Both the position numbers and the translations under genes were made by a program. A DNA stretch of 13,936 bases, from the NCBI GenBank assembly GCA_016934605.1, contig JAFGSO010000296.1, forward strand, positions 1 through 13,936. Reading direction: 5' to 3'. This DNA is from Calditrichota bacterium. GTDB taxonomy: Bacteria > Calditrichota > Calditrichia > RBG-13-44-9. Positions 1 to 7,194 of the stretch are shown here, piece by piece; within the stretch, counting starts at the first letter, position 1; every line of letters begins with the position of its first letter. Below the pieces are notes generated by a model, which was not told the DNA's origin, ran no database searches, and saw nothing but the letters and a program-made list of their open reading frames with translations.

Positions 1-1707
1 ATTGTGGCTCTGGGAATCGGCTTGTATTTTACCAGAAGAGCCGGAACCGACCTCGGGGAGTATTTTACCTCCGGACGAAGTTTACCCTGGTGGCTGGCAG
101 GTACCAGCATGGTGGCTACCACTTTTGCGGCAGATACCCCGCTTGCGGTGACTGAACTGGTAGCCAATCACGGAATAGCCGGAAACTGGTTATGGTGGAA
201 TATGGTGATGAGTGGTCTGTTGACAGTTTTCCTTTTTGCACGCCTCTGGAGAAGAGCAGAAGTGATTACCGACGTGGAATTTACTGAACTGCGTTATTCG
301 GGTAAACCGGCTGCCATCCTCCGTGGTTTCCGGGCCCTTTATCTTGCCATACCCATTAATCTGATAATTCTTGGCTGGGTTACCCTGGCTATGGTCAAGA
401 TCATTGAATTGAGTATCGGAGTGGATAAATGGGTGGGAGTCGGTATCTGTGTACTGGTAACGCTGGCCTATAGCGGACTAAGTGGGCTCTGGGGGGTTGT
501 GATTACAGATTTTCTGCAGTTCGGTATCGCCATCATTGGTTCTATTGTGCTGGCTTTTTTTGCGCTGGATGCGGTTGGGGGAATTGGTGGTTTAAAAGAA
601 AGCCTTACAGTAATGTATGGACCCGAAAATGAGGCATTACGTTTTACCCCGGAAATCGGCTCTGCCTGGATGCCTGTTACCGCCTTTCTGGTGTATCTGG
701 CGGTTAACTGGTGGGCAGCCTGGTATCCCGGAGCAGAACCTGGTGGCGGCGGATATGTGGCCCAGCGTATGTTCTCTACAAAAGATGAAAAACATTCTCT
801 CCTGGCCACTCTGTGGTTCAACATTGCCCATTACGCCCTGCGTCCCTGGCCCTGGATTCTGGTAGCATTAACAACGCTGGTTCTCTATCCTGCCCTGCAG
901 GATAAACAAACCGGTTATATACTGGTATTGCTGGATCAGTTGCCCACAGGCTTCAAAGGACTTCTGCTGGCATCCTTTGCGGCGGCATTTATGTCCACCG
1001 TCAGTACTCACCTCAACTGGGGAAGTTCTTATATAATCAACGATTTCTACAAAAGATTCCTTAAAAAGAATGCCTCCACCAAACACTATGTCATGGCAGC
1101 CCGGCTCACCACGGTTGGGTTGGTTCTGGCCGGAGCACTGGTCACTCTTAAAATGAACACGGTGGCAGGTGCCTGGAAATTCCTGCTGGCTCTCGGTGCC
1201 GGCACCGGCTCAGTTTATATTTTACGCTGGTTCTGGTGGCGGATTAATGCCTGGTCTGAAATAGCAGCCATGGTGGCATCATTCATCACTGCTGTATTTC
1301 TGCAGTTCGGCCTGGGCATGGATACTACTGATGCCGATATTTTCGCCAAAGTGATGGTCATTACCGTTGCTGTCAGTACGGTTACATGGTTAACTGTCAC
1401 TTACCTGACGAAACCCACCGAGGAAGCAACCTTGATACGCTTCTTTAAAAAAGTCCATCCTGCGGGTAGATTATGGAATCCAATTGCCGAAAAGGCCGGA
1501 GTTAAGGGTGACAAAGGCATTGGCTGGGATCTGATTGACTGGCTGGCAGGGATTGTCCTGATCTATACCACACTCTTCGGTGTCGGTAAACTGATTCTCG
1601 GTGAAACCGTTCTGGGCATTATAATGCTCATTATTGCCATAATCGCATTTAATTTTATATTCTGGGATTTAAGACGAAGGGGCTGGAAAACACTCAAGGT
1701 AAAATAG
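1..1707 (+). CDS. SSS-family sodium:solute symporter, 5'-truncated by the window edge
   Basis: Integral membrane permease of the sodium:solute symporter (SSS, SLC5-like) family, expected to drive uptake of an organic solute with the Na+ gradient. The reading frame is open from base 1, and the GTG at 4 lies inside what looks like the first membrane helix (IVALGIGLYF), so the true start and roughly the first 10-20 residues are outside the window. The family hallmark GRSLPWW follows that helix, then AGTSMVATTFAADTPL, and many hydrophobic helices follow. The C-terminus ends in a basic cytoplasmic tail (RRRGWKTLKVK). About 568 residues are visible, which fits the longer SSS members. The substrate cannot be read from sequence. 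Because nagB and murQ follow directly, an amino sugar such as MurNAc or GlcNAc is the best guess, and no PTS permease is present. Family assignment is firm; substrate is inference. Confidence 0.9.
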   Translation: MVALGIGLYFTRRAGTDLGEYFTSGRSLPWWLAGTSMVATTFAADTPLAVTELVANHGIAGNWLWWNMVMSGLLTVFLFARLWRRAEVITDVEFTELRYSGKPAAILRGFRALYLAIPINLIILGWVTLAMVKIIELSIGVDKWVGVGICVLVTLAYSGLSGLWGVVITDFLQFGIAIIGSIVLAFFALDAVGGIGGLKESLTVMYGPENEALRFTPEIGSAWMPVTAFLVYLAVNWWAAWYPGAEPGGGGYVAQRMFSTKDEKHSLLATLWFNIAHYALRPWPWILVALTTLVLYPALQDKQTGYILVLLDQLPTGFKGLLLASFAAAFMSTVSTHLNWGSSYIINDFYKRFLKKNASTKHYVMAARLTTVGLVLAGALVTLKMNTVAGAWKFLLALGAGTGSVYILRWFWWRINAWSEIAAMVASFITAVFLQFGLGMDTTDADIFAKVMVITVAVSTVTWLTVTYLTKPTEEATLIRFFKKVHPAGRLWNPIAEKAGVKGDKGIGWDLIDWLAGIVLIYTTLFGVGKLILGETVLGIIMLIIAIIAFNFIFWDLRRRGWKTLKVK

Positions 1708-1718
1708 ATAGACCATTA

Positions 1719-1746
1719 TTGTAACTGATATGATATATTTTATAAA
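1719..1746 (+). promoter_or_regulatory. candidate sigma70-type promoter upstream of nagB
   Basis: TTGTAA (1719-1724) and TATAAA (1741-1746) are separated by 16 bases in the AT-rich gap between the symporter and nagB. This matches 4/6 and 5/6 of the sigma70 consensus. A GAGG ribosome site at 1768-1771 sits 8 bases before the nagB ATG. AT-rich gaps produce such matches by chance, and FCB bacteria can use a different -10 motif, so this is only a candidate. nagB may instead be read through from the symporter gene. Confidence 0.3.
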
Positions 1747-1779
1747 ATTCGGCAAAAATATTTATATGAGGTAAGTTAG

Positions 1780-2529
1780 ATGTTATTGGTAATTCGAGAA
1801 GATTATGATGCCATAAGCAAATTAGCATCAAGTAGAATTTCGGATCTGCTTAAAAAGAATCCTTATGCAATTCTGGGGCTGGCAACCGGCAGCACACCAC
1901 TGGGACTTTACAAAGAGCTCATCCGGCTCCACCGGGAAGAAGGACTGGATTTCTCACGGGTGCAAACATTTAATTTGGATGAATACGTCAATGTACCCCG
2001 CGAACATGATCAAAGTTATTACTATTTTATGCAGGAAAACCTTTTCAAACACATTAATATTCCTCCGGATGCCATCCATATGCCAAATGGCATGGCAGCG
2101 GATATTGAGGAGGAATGTGAATTATATGAGGAACAAATCATTAAAGCAGGTGGAATTGACTTACAGATACTGGGGATAGGATGCAATGGCCATATTGCTT
2201 TTAATGAACCATATTCTTCACTTGGATCACGCACCCGGATCAAAACATTAACCGAGAAAACCAGAAATGATAATGCCAGGTTTTTTAAAAACATGGATGA
2301 AGTACCGAAATATGCCATTACGATGGGTGTGGGGACCATTATGGATGCAAAATCCATTATTCTGATGGCATCAGGAGAAAAAAAGGCAGATGCCATCAGA
2401 AACACTGTGGAAGGACCCATTACGGCCAGATTGCCGGCGACTATCGTGCAAATGCACCGAAATGCCACTATTCTGATCGACAAAGCTGCTGCCAGTCAAC
2501 TGGATCAGTCACTTAAGATAGCGGAGTAA
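1780..2529 (+). CDS. nagB: glucosamine-6-phosphate deaminase NagB
   Basis: Cytoplasmic enzyme converting glucosamine-6-phosphate to fructose-6-phosphate and ammonia, the step that brings amino sugars into glycolysis. Seen: the phosphate-binding loop LGLATGSTPLGLY (residues 32-44), FNLDEYV with Asp67 (the ring-opening/proton-transfer aspartate), GIGCNGHIAFNEP with His138 and Glu143, and SRTRIKTLTEKTR (150-162). At 249 residues it has the short form typical of Bacillus-type, non-allosteric NagB rather than the roughly 266-residue allosteric E. coli enzyme. Asn136 stands where E. coli has Asp141, a substitution also found in the Bacillus-type enzymes. The start is supported by GAGG at 1768-1771. 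murQ begins two bases after its stop, so the two are translated from one message. NagA, which would make its substrate from GlcNAc-6-P, is not in the window. Confidence 0.95.
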   Translation: MLLVIREDYDAISKLASSRISDLLKKNPYAILGLATGSTPLGLYKELIRLHREEGLDFSRVQTFNLDEYVNVPREHDQSYYYFMQENLFKHINIPPDAIHMPNGMAADIEEECELYEEQIIKAGGIDLQILGIGCNGHIAFNEPYSSLGSRTRIKTLTEKTRNDNARFFKNMDEVPKYAITMGVGTIMDAKSIILMASGEKKADAIRNTVEGPITARLPATIVQMHRNATILIDKAAASQLDQSLKIAE

Positions 2530-2531
2530 TC

Positions 2532-3449
2532 ATGAAAGACAATGTATTTGATGAAATTAAAAACCTGATCACGGAAGCTTCCAACCCTGCTTCTGAAGAC
2601 ATCGATACCAAAAGTACCACTGAGATACTGGAAATCATTAACTGTGAAGATCACAAAGTTGCTCCCATCGTAAAAGAAGAAATACCCTATATTGCACAGG
2701 CGGTGGATATGCTGGTGGATACTTTTCGAAATGGCGGACGTCTTTTTTATATCGGAGCCGGCACCAGCGGACGTCTGGGTGTCCTGGATGCAGCTGAATG
2801 TCCCCCCACTTTCGGAACAGATCCGGAAATGGTGCAGGGCATCATTGCAGGAGATAGAGAAGCCCTGGTCACAGCCCAGGAAGGACTGGAAGACAGACCC
2901 GAACTGGGAGTGAGGGATCTGATGGTGCGGGGCTTTACTAAAAATGATGTGGCTTGCGGTGTGGCTTCCAGCTACCGGACTCCCTATGTACTGGGAGCCG
3001 TTCGAAAAGCCCGGGAAATTGGAGCAAAAACTATATACGTAACCTGTAATCCCCGCTCGGAAATCAAAATTGACGTGGATGTGGCAATTTGTCCAGTGGT
3101 TGGGCCGGAAGTCGTTATGGGTTCTACCCGTATGAAAGCAGGAACCGCTACCAAGCTGGTACTAAATATGTTAACGACCGCTTCCATGATCCGCCTGGGC
3201 AAAGTGTATGGAAATATGATGGTGGATCTGATAATGACAAACCGTAAACTTCAGGAACGATCCAAACGGGTGGTAATGATGATAACCGGAGTTTCCTATG
3301 ATAAAGCAGCGGACGTACTGAATCGGGCTGGAGGACATGTAAAAACTGCACTGGTTATGATTCTTAGCAATACTGATGCGGAGGAGGCACGTATCAGGCT
3401 GAAGCAAAGCAATGGCATGGTGCGCCAGGCTATTGATATGGGCAAGTAG
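2532..3449 (+). CDS. murQ: N-acetylmuramic acid 6-phosphate etherase MurQ
   Basis: Cytoplasmic SIS-fold lyase that removes the lactyl ether from MurNAc-6-phosphate to give GlcNAc-6-phosphate and D-lactate, the committed step of MurNAc recycling. Seen: the SIS sugar-phosphate loop IGAGTSGRLGVLDAAECPP (residues 74-92), with Glu89 and Glu120 at the same 31-residue spacing as the two catalytic glutamates of E. coli MurQ (Glu83, Glu114); GLEDRPELG after the second; and the family stretch GPEVVMGSTRMKAGTATK in the second half. The length of 305 matches the family. Its ribosome site (GGAG, 2523-2526) lies inside the end of nagB, so the two are probably translationally coupled. The phosphorylated substrate needs a PTS or a kinase (MurK/AnmK/AmgK type), and neither is in this window. 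A likely terminator follows at 3497-3520. Confidence 0.96.
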   Translation: MKDNVFDEIKNLITEASNPASEDIDTKSTTEILEIINCEDHKVAPIVKEEIPYIAQAVDMLVDTFRNGGRLFYIGAGTSGRLGVLDAAECPPTFGTDPEMVQGIIAGDREALVTAQEGLEDRPELGVRDLMVRGFTKNDVACGVASSYRTPYVLGAVRKAREIGAKTIYVTCNPRSEIKIDVDVAICPVVGPEVVMGSTRMKAGTATKLVLNMLTTASMIRLGKVYGNMMVDLIMTNRKLQERSKRVVMMITGVSYDKAADVLNRAGGHVKTALVMILSNTDAEEARIRLKQSNGMVRQAIDMGK

Positions 3450-3496
3450 AATAGAATCCGGGCGAAGGTGTAAGTTCAATTATAATCTTCTCCAGG

Positions 3497-3520
3497 AGCC
3501 GGTCTGCTGGCTTTTTATTT
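3497..3520 (+). terminator. probable intrinsic terminator after murQ
   Basis: AGCCGG (3497-3502) can pair with CTGGCT (3507-3512), six pairs including one G-T, around a TCTG loop. It runs straight into a T-rich tail, TTTTTATTT (3512-3520). Stem and tail fit a modest Rho-independent terminator that would separate the nagB-murQ block from the next gene. The stem is short, so termination may be partial. Confidence 0.5.
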
Positions 3521-3545
3521 AAAATAGTATGCAGTTAAAACGAGT

Positions 3546-3552
3546 AAAGGAG
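3546..3552 (+). promoter_or_regulatory. ribosome binding site that sets the start of the dgcA-like gene
   Basis: AAAGGAG lies only 1 base before the first ATG (3554) but 7 bases before the in-frame ATG at 3560. Normal Shine-Dalgarno spacing therefore selects 3560, which shortens the protein by two residues (starting MAHHK). Confidence 0.65.
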
Positions 3553-3559
3553 CATGGTT

Positions 3560-4651
3560 ATGGCACATCATAAAAGTACAATTATAAAAAAAGTAAAAAG
3601 TTGGAGGGAAAATCTTGATCTCACCCGGCCCTATACCATTGCTTATCAAACAATTGATTCGGTGGAAAATATTTTTGTCTACCTGGAAACGGAAGACGGC
3701 CTCTATGGTGTGGGATCAGGTTCTCCTGCGTCTTTTATAACCGGAGAATCTATGGATGCAGCCGATGCAGTTCTTGCAGACAAGCTGGAAGATCTGCTGA
3801 AAGGCAAAGATATCAGAATGATTCGTCAACATTGCAGGGAACTTCAGACCTCGCTACCTGATACCCCCGCTGCCAGGATGGCGGTTGACATCGCTCTGCA
3901 TGATATTCTGGCAAAATATTATGAAATACCTCTGGTTGATTTTCTCGGGAGGGTTCATAAAGCCATACCCACATCAAAGACAATCGGAATTAAGGATAGT
4001 GTTGAAGAGATGCTCTCGGAAGCGGATGAACATATTAATACCGGCTTTAAAGTAATTAAGCTAAAAATCGGCAGGAATATGGAAAAAGACATTGAATATA
4101 CCGCAAAATTGCGGGAAAGGGTGGGGTCAACCATCGGTATACGGGTGGATGCCAATCAGGGATATACGCCTCGGCAATTAACCGAATATGCCGCAAAGAC
4201 TGAAAAGTTCAATATTGAACTGATTGAACAACCATTGCATAAATCCAAAGATCAGGAAATGTCCGAAGTATCGGAAGATATTCGCCGCATCTGTGCCGCC
4301 GATGAAAGTCTCCACAACCCGGCAGATGCACTGAAACTGGCACAATCCCCACAGTTATTCGGAATTTATAATATTAAACTGATGAAATGCGGAGGCCTTT
4401 ATCCGGCAGCTCAAATTGCAGACATTGCCGATACCGCAGGTATTCAACTGATGTGGGGATGCATGGATGAAAGCATCATCAGTATTACCGCTGGACTTCA
4501 TGTGGCATTTGCCTGTCCGGCAACACGCTATCTGGATCTGGATGGAAGCTTCGACTTGGCACGGGACATTGTCAGCGGCGGATTCAGATTGATAGACGGT
4601 CTTATGACCATACCCTATGAACCCGGACTCGGAGTGAAACTTCGGGATTAA
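3560..4651 (+). CDS. dgcA: enolase-superfamily dipeptide epimerase / N-acyl-D-glutamate racemase (DgcA-like)
   Basis: Cytoplasmic TIM-barrel enzyme of the muconate-lactonising/dipeptide-epimerase branch of the enolase superfamily, which inverts an alpha-carbon by two-base proton transfer. Numbered from the ATG at 3560 (363 aa): an N-terminal capping domain, KLK at 167-169 with Lys169 as one base, metal ligands Asp197 (IRVDANQG), Glu223 (LIEQP) and Asp248 (AADES), Lys273 (NIKLMK) as the other base, and a DxD motif Asp326-Leu-Asp328. DxD is the dipeptide ammonium-binding signature of Ala-Glu epimerases. Its operon also holds a DUF1611 gene two places downstream, which is the partner of DgcA (N-acetyl-D-glutamate racemase) in the D-Glu catabolic route described in marine Proteobacteria and haloarchaea. 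That context suggests a DgcA role, while the DxD motif would also fit a true dipeptide substrate. No signal peptide is seen. A second, more conventional epimerase lies at 11248-12393. Confidence 0.85.
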   Translation: MAHHKSTIIKKVKSWRENLDLTRPYTIAYQTIDSVENIFVYLETEDGLYGVGSGSPASFITGESMDAADAVLADKLEDLLKGKDIRMIRQHCRELQTSLPDTPAARMAVDIALHDILAKYYEIPLVDFLGRVHKAIPTSKTIGIKDSVEEMLSEADEHINTGFKVIKLKIGRNMEKDIEYTAKLRERVGSTIGIRVDANQGYTPRQLTEYAAKTEKFNIELIEQPLHKSKDQEMSEVSEDIRRICAADESLHNPADALKLAQSPQLFGIYNIKLMKCGGLYPAAQIADIADTAGIQLMWGCMDESIISITAGLHVAFACPATRYLDLDGSFDLARDIVSGGFRLIDGLMTIPYEPGLGVKLRD

Positions 4652-4683
4652 ACTGATTTCGCGCCTGTTTCTGAATTCGCCTG

Positions 4684-4703
4684 TATCAAATCCGGTTTCG
4701 ATA
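4684..4703. repeat. imperfect 20-bp palindrome upstream of the AGCS symporter
   Basis: TATCAAATCCGGTTTCGATA reads the same on both strands at 16 of 20 positions, centred on CCGG, in the 83-base gap before the symporter gene. It could be an operator or a weak RNA hairpin. There is no T-tract after it, so it is not a terminator. Its function is unknown and chance is possible. Confidence 0.3.
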
Positions 4704-4734
4704 CACTGTTTACCGATCAGGAAGGCCAGTAATA

Positions 4735-6099
4735 GTGACCTATTTGGATGAATTTTTTACAAAATTTGCTTCCTATGCCTGGGGCCCCTGGCTTCTGGCC
4801 CTCCTTTTCGGAGGGGGGCTGTTCTTTCTGTTCTATTCTCGGTTTGTACCATTCCGTTATCTGAAGCATGCCGTTGCCATTCTTACCGGAAAATATGATA
4901 ATCCGGAAGATACCGGAGATATCACCCATTTCCAGGCTCTTTCCAGCGCTCTGGCCGGTACTATTGGTATGGGTAATATTTCCGGGGTAGCAATTGCAAT
5001 TTATATGGGCGGACCCGGTGCCATTTTCTGGATGTGGATGAGCGCCATCGTGGGGACTGCTACGAAATTTTTTACCTGCTCCCTGGCAATCATGTACCGT
5101 GGCAAAGATAGTCTGGGACGCTATCAGGGTGGTCCCATGTATGTTATTACCCAGGGAATGGGACAAAAATGGAAACCCCTGGCGGTATTTTTCTCTCTGG
5201 CAGGCCTTATCGGCTGCCTTCCCGCCTTTCAGTCGAATCAGCTGGTGCAGGTTTTCCGGGATATTATCTTTGTACCACGCGGCTGGGTTGGAACCGATCA
5301 TTTCTGGTTCGATTTCATCGTTGGATTTATTCTGGCTTCAATGTCTGCAGTTGTTATTTTTGGTGGGATTGTTCGTATCGGTGCGGTTACTTCACGGGTG
5401 GTTCCCTCCATGGTGGTTGTCTATATGGGTTGTGCTCTGTGGACTCTCATAACCAATTATCAACTGGTCCCCCAGTATTTTGGCCTGATTCTGAGCGATG
5501 CCTTTACCGGAAAAGCTGTAGCTGGAGGAGCAGTGTGGACGGTAATAGTAACAGGCATCCGCAGAGCAGCCTTTTCCAATGAGGCAGGAATCGGTACGGA
5601 GGAAATGGCCCACGGTGCCGCCAAAACGGAAGAACCCATCCGGGAAGGCCTGGTGGCCATGATGGGCCCTTTTATCGACACAATAATAGTTTGCACAACC
5701 ACAGCGTTAATGATCCTGATAACAGGCGTCTGGATTACCACCGATGCTAATGGAGTTACCATGACCGCCAGAGCATTCGAAACGGCCATTCCTGTTGTTG
5801 GAGATTATATTCTGATGATCTGTGTCCTGTTTTTCAGCCTCAGTACCATGTTCAGCTACTCATATTATGGTACAAAATGTCTGGGTTTTCTGATTGGTGC
5901 CGAACGTCAGCATTACTACAACTATTTTTATGTGATTCTGATTATTGTAGCAGCTGTAGTATCCTTGCGAACCGTTATCAATGTAATAGACGGTATGTAT
6001 GCTCTCATGGCGATACCTACCATGATATCTTCACTCTATCTGGCACGATCGGTGATGAGAGCAGCCCGGGTTTATTTCCGGAGGCTGAAAGATGGTTAA
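4735..6099 (+). CDS. amino acid:Na+ symporter, AGCS family (AgcS/DagA type)
   Basis: Inner-membrane sodium-coupled amino-acid carrier of the alanine/glycine:cation symporter family; characterised members move alanine and glycine, some in both D- and L-forms. Seen: GTIGMGNI (residues 75-82), GGPGAIFWMW (92-101), YQGGPMY (130-136), and the family signature SNEAGIGTEEMAHGAAKT beginning at Ser281, followed by GLVAMMGPFIDTI. About 10-11 hydrophobic helices run through the 454 residues, the normal family length. The start is GTG; AGGAAGG (4719-4725) lies 9 bases before it, and the first helix begins shortly afterwards. Its end overlaps the DUF1611 gene by 8 bases, so the two are co-translated. Placed between D-Glu-type enzymes and a DD-carboxypeptidase that would release D-Ala, the likely cargo is D-Ala, L-Ala or an acidic D-amino acid. 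That cargo is inference. Confidence 0.93.
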   Translation: MTYLDEFFTKFASYAWGPWLLALLFGGGLFFLFYSRFVPFRYLKHAVAILTGKYDNPEDTGDITHFQALSSALAGTIGMGNISGVAIAIYMGGPGAIFWMWMSAIVGTATKFFTCSLAIMYRGKDSLGRYQGGPMYVITQGMGQKWKPLAVFFSLAGLIGCLPAFQSNQLVQVFRDIIFVPRGWVGTDHFWFDFIVGFILASMSAVVIFGGIVRIGAVTSRVVPSMVVVYMGCALWTLITNYQLVPQYFGLILSDAFTGKAVAGGAVWTVIVTGIRRAAFSNEAGIGTEEMAHGAAKTEEPIREGLVAMMGPFIDTIIVCTTTALMILITGVWITTDANGVTMTARAFETAIPVVGDYILMICVLFFSLSTMFSYSYYGTKCLGFLIGAERQHYYNYFYVILIIVAAVVSLRTVINVIDGMYALMAIPTMISSLYLARSVMRAARVYFRRLKDG

Positions 6100-7159
6100 T
6101 GGTACGGCCATTATTTTGACAGGTGGCTGGCTGCCCGAAAATCATGCAAAAACAGCCCATGGATTGCTTCGCAAATCCGAGCGCTTCAGTATTAAAGGCG
6201 TTGTGGATCCGGTATATGCCGGAAAATCGACCGGTGAAATTCTGAAAAATGACTTTTTTGATGTACCTGTTTATAAATCGATAGATGAAACTCTGCAGAA
6301 ACTTCGGGAAAAACCGCAATTTTGTATTATTGGTGTTGCAGTACATGGGGGTAAATTGCCGGATTCATTCAGACGGGAGATCGAAATTGCGCTGCAAAAT
6401 AATCTGTCTGTTGTTTCCGGATTGCATACTTACCTCAGTGAGGATCCGCATTTTAAAAAACTGGCTGCCTGGAACGACTGTCAATTGATTGATGTCCGGA
6501 AACCCCGACCGGTCTGCGATCTCCGATTCTGGACCGGTGAAATATATTCTGTTCCTGCTCCCCGTATTGCCATGCTCGGCATGGATTGTGTCATCGGAAA
6601 ACGTACCACCGCGCGGATACTGATGGAAATGCTCCGCTCTAATGGCATAAAAACCGAACTTATCTACACCGGACAGACCGGTTGGATGCAGGGGTTAAAA
6701 TATGGTTTTATTTTTGATGCAACCGTGAATGACTTCATTGGTGGTGAAATCGAGCGGGCCGTTCTGGAATGTTATCGTGCAGAAAAGCCAGACCTGATTC
6801 TGATTGAAGGACAGTCATCACTCAGAAATCCATCCGGTCCGTGCGGTTCGGAATTCATACTGTCAGGAGATTGTAAAGGTGTTATTCTTCAGCATGCTCC
6901 CGGTCGAATCTTTTTCGACGGAATGGAAAAATTGAAATATCGCATACCTGATGTGGAAGATGAATTGAAACTCATTGAACACTATGGTGCCCGTCCAATA
7001 GCTATTACCCTGAATGAACAGGGAATGGATGAAGTGGGCCTGGAAAAATATCGGTTACGCCTCGAAAAATCAACCCGTCTTCCGGTATTGCGTCCTCTTA
7101 AAAACCAATTATCCGGCCTTCTGCCGGCAATACACACTTTTATAGAAAATAGAAAATGA
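6092..7159 (+). CDS. dgcN: DUF1611 protein, DgcN-like D-glutamate N-acetyltransferase
   Basis: Two-domain DUF1611 protein, 355 aa, predicted cytoplasmic. The N-terminal Rossmann-like half runs to about residue 150. The C-terminal half carries a P-loop-like motif, GMDCVIGKRTT (residues 163-173, with Gly169-Lys170-Arg-Thr172-Thr173), then TGQTGWMQG (193-201), NDFIGGEIE (213-221) and LILIEGQSSLRNPSG (235-249), all in the order expected for the family. Homologues named DgcN acetylate D-glutamate so that DgcA can racemise the N-acetyl form; the DgcA-like gene two positions upstream supports the same pairing here. The start is firm: GGAGG at 6080-6084 lies 7 bases before the ATG, inside the symporter gene. 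The stop overlaps an ATG of the next gene frame (ATGA). The P-loop-like motif is unusual for an acetyltransferase, so an ATP-dependent reaction remains possible. Confidence 0.85.
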   Translation: MVNGTAIILTGGWLPENHAKTAHGLLRKSERFSIKGVVDPVYAGKSTGEILKNDFFDVPVYKSIDETLQKLREKPQFCIIGVAVHGGKLPDSFRREIEIALQNNLSVVSGLHTYLSEDPHFKKLAAWNDCQLIDVRKPRPVCDLRFWTGEIYSVPAPRIAMLGMDCVIGKRTTARILMEMLRSNGIKTELIYTGQTGWMQGLKYGFIFDATVNDFIGGEIERAVLECYRAEKPDLILIEGQSSLRNPSGPCGSEFILSGDCKGVILQHAPGRIFFDGMEKLKYRIPDVEDELKLIEHYGARPIAITLNEQGMDEVGLEKYRLRLEKSTRLPVLRPLKNQLSGLLPAIHTFIENRK

Positions 7160-7184
7160 TGCGAAAAAGTCAGAAGAAAAAAAT

Positions 7185-7188
7185 GGAG
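7185..7188 (+). promoter_or_regulatory. ribosome binding site favouring the 7195 start of the DD-carboxypeptidase
   Basis: GGAG, 6 bases before the ATG at 7195, is a good Shine-Dalgarno match. The upstream in-frame ATGs at 7156/7159 overlap the dgcN stop but have no purine-rich GG motif before them, and the ATG at 7183 overlaps the site itself. 7195 is therefore the likelier start, although coupling from dgcN could use 7156. Confidence 0.5.
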
Positions 7189-7194
7189 AAGAAT

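Noticed and set aside
2185..2193. NagB has Asn136 where E. coli has catalytic-site Asp141, suggesting loss of activity
   Set aside because: The NGH form is normal in Bacillus-type NagB enzymes, and Asp67, His138 and Glu143 are all present.
2022..2483. 153-codon minus-strand open frame across nagB
   Set aside because: It is antisense to the conserved NagB coding sequence and its translation has no family motifs.
3481..3486. Perfect TATAAT as a possible -10 box upstream of the dgcA-like gene
   Set aside because: No acceptable -35 lies 16-18 bases upstream (the sequence there is GC-rich CCGGGC), and the transcript would immediately meet the probable terminator at 3497-3520.
4717..5301. 194-codon open frame on the minus strand across the AGCS gene
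   Set aside because: It is fully antisense to a clear AGCS symporter with all family motifs. Its translation is low-complexity and polar, with no recognisable domain or ribosome site.
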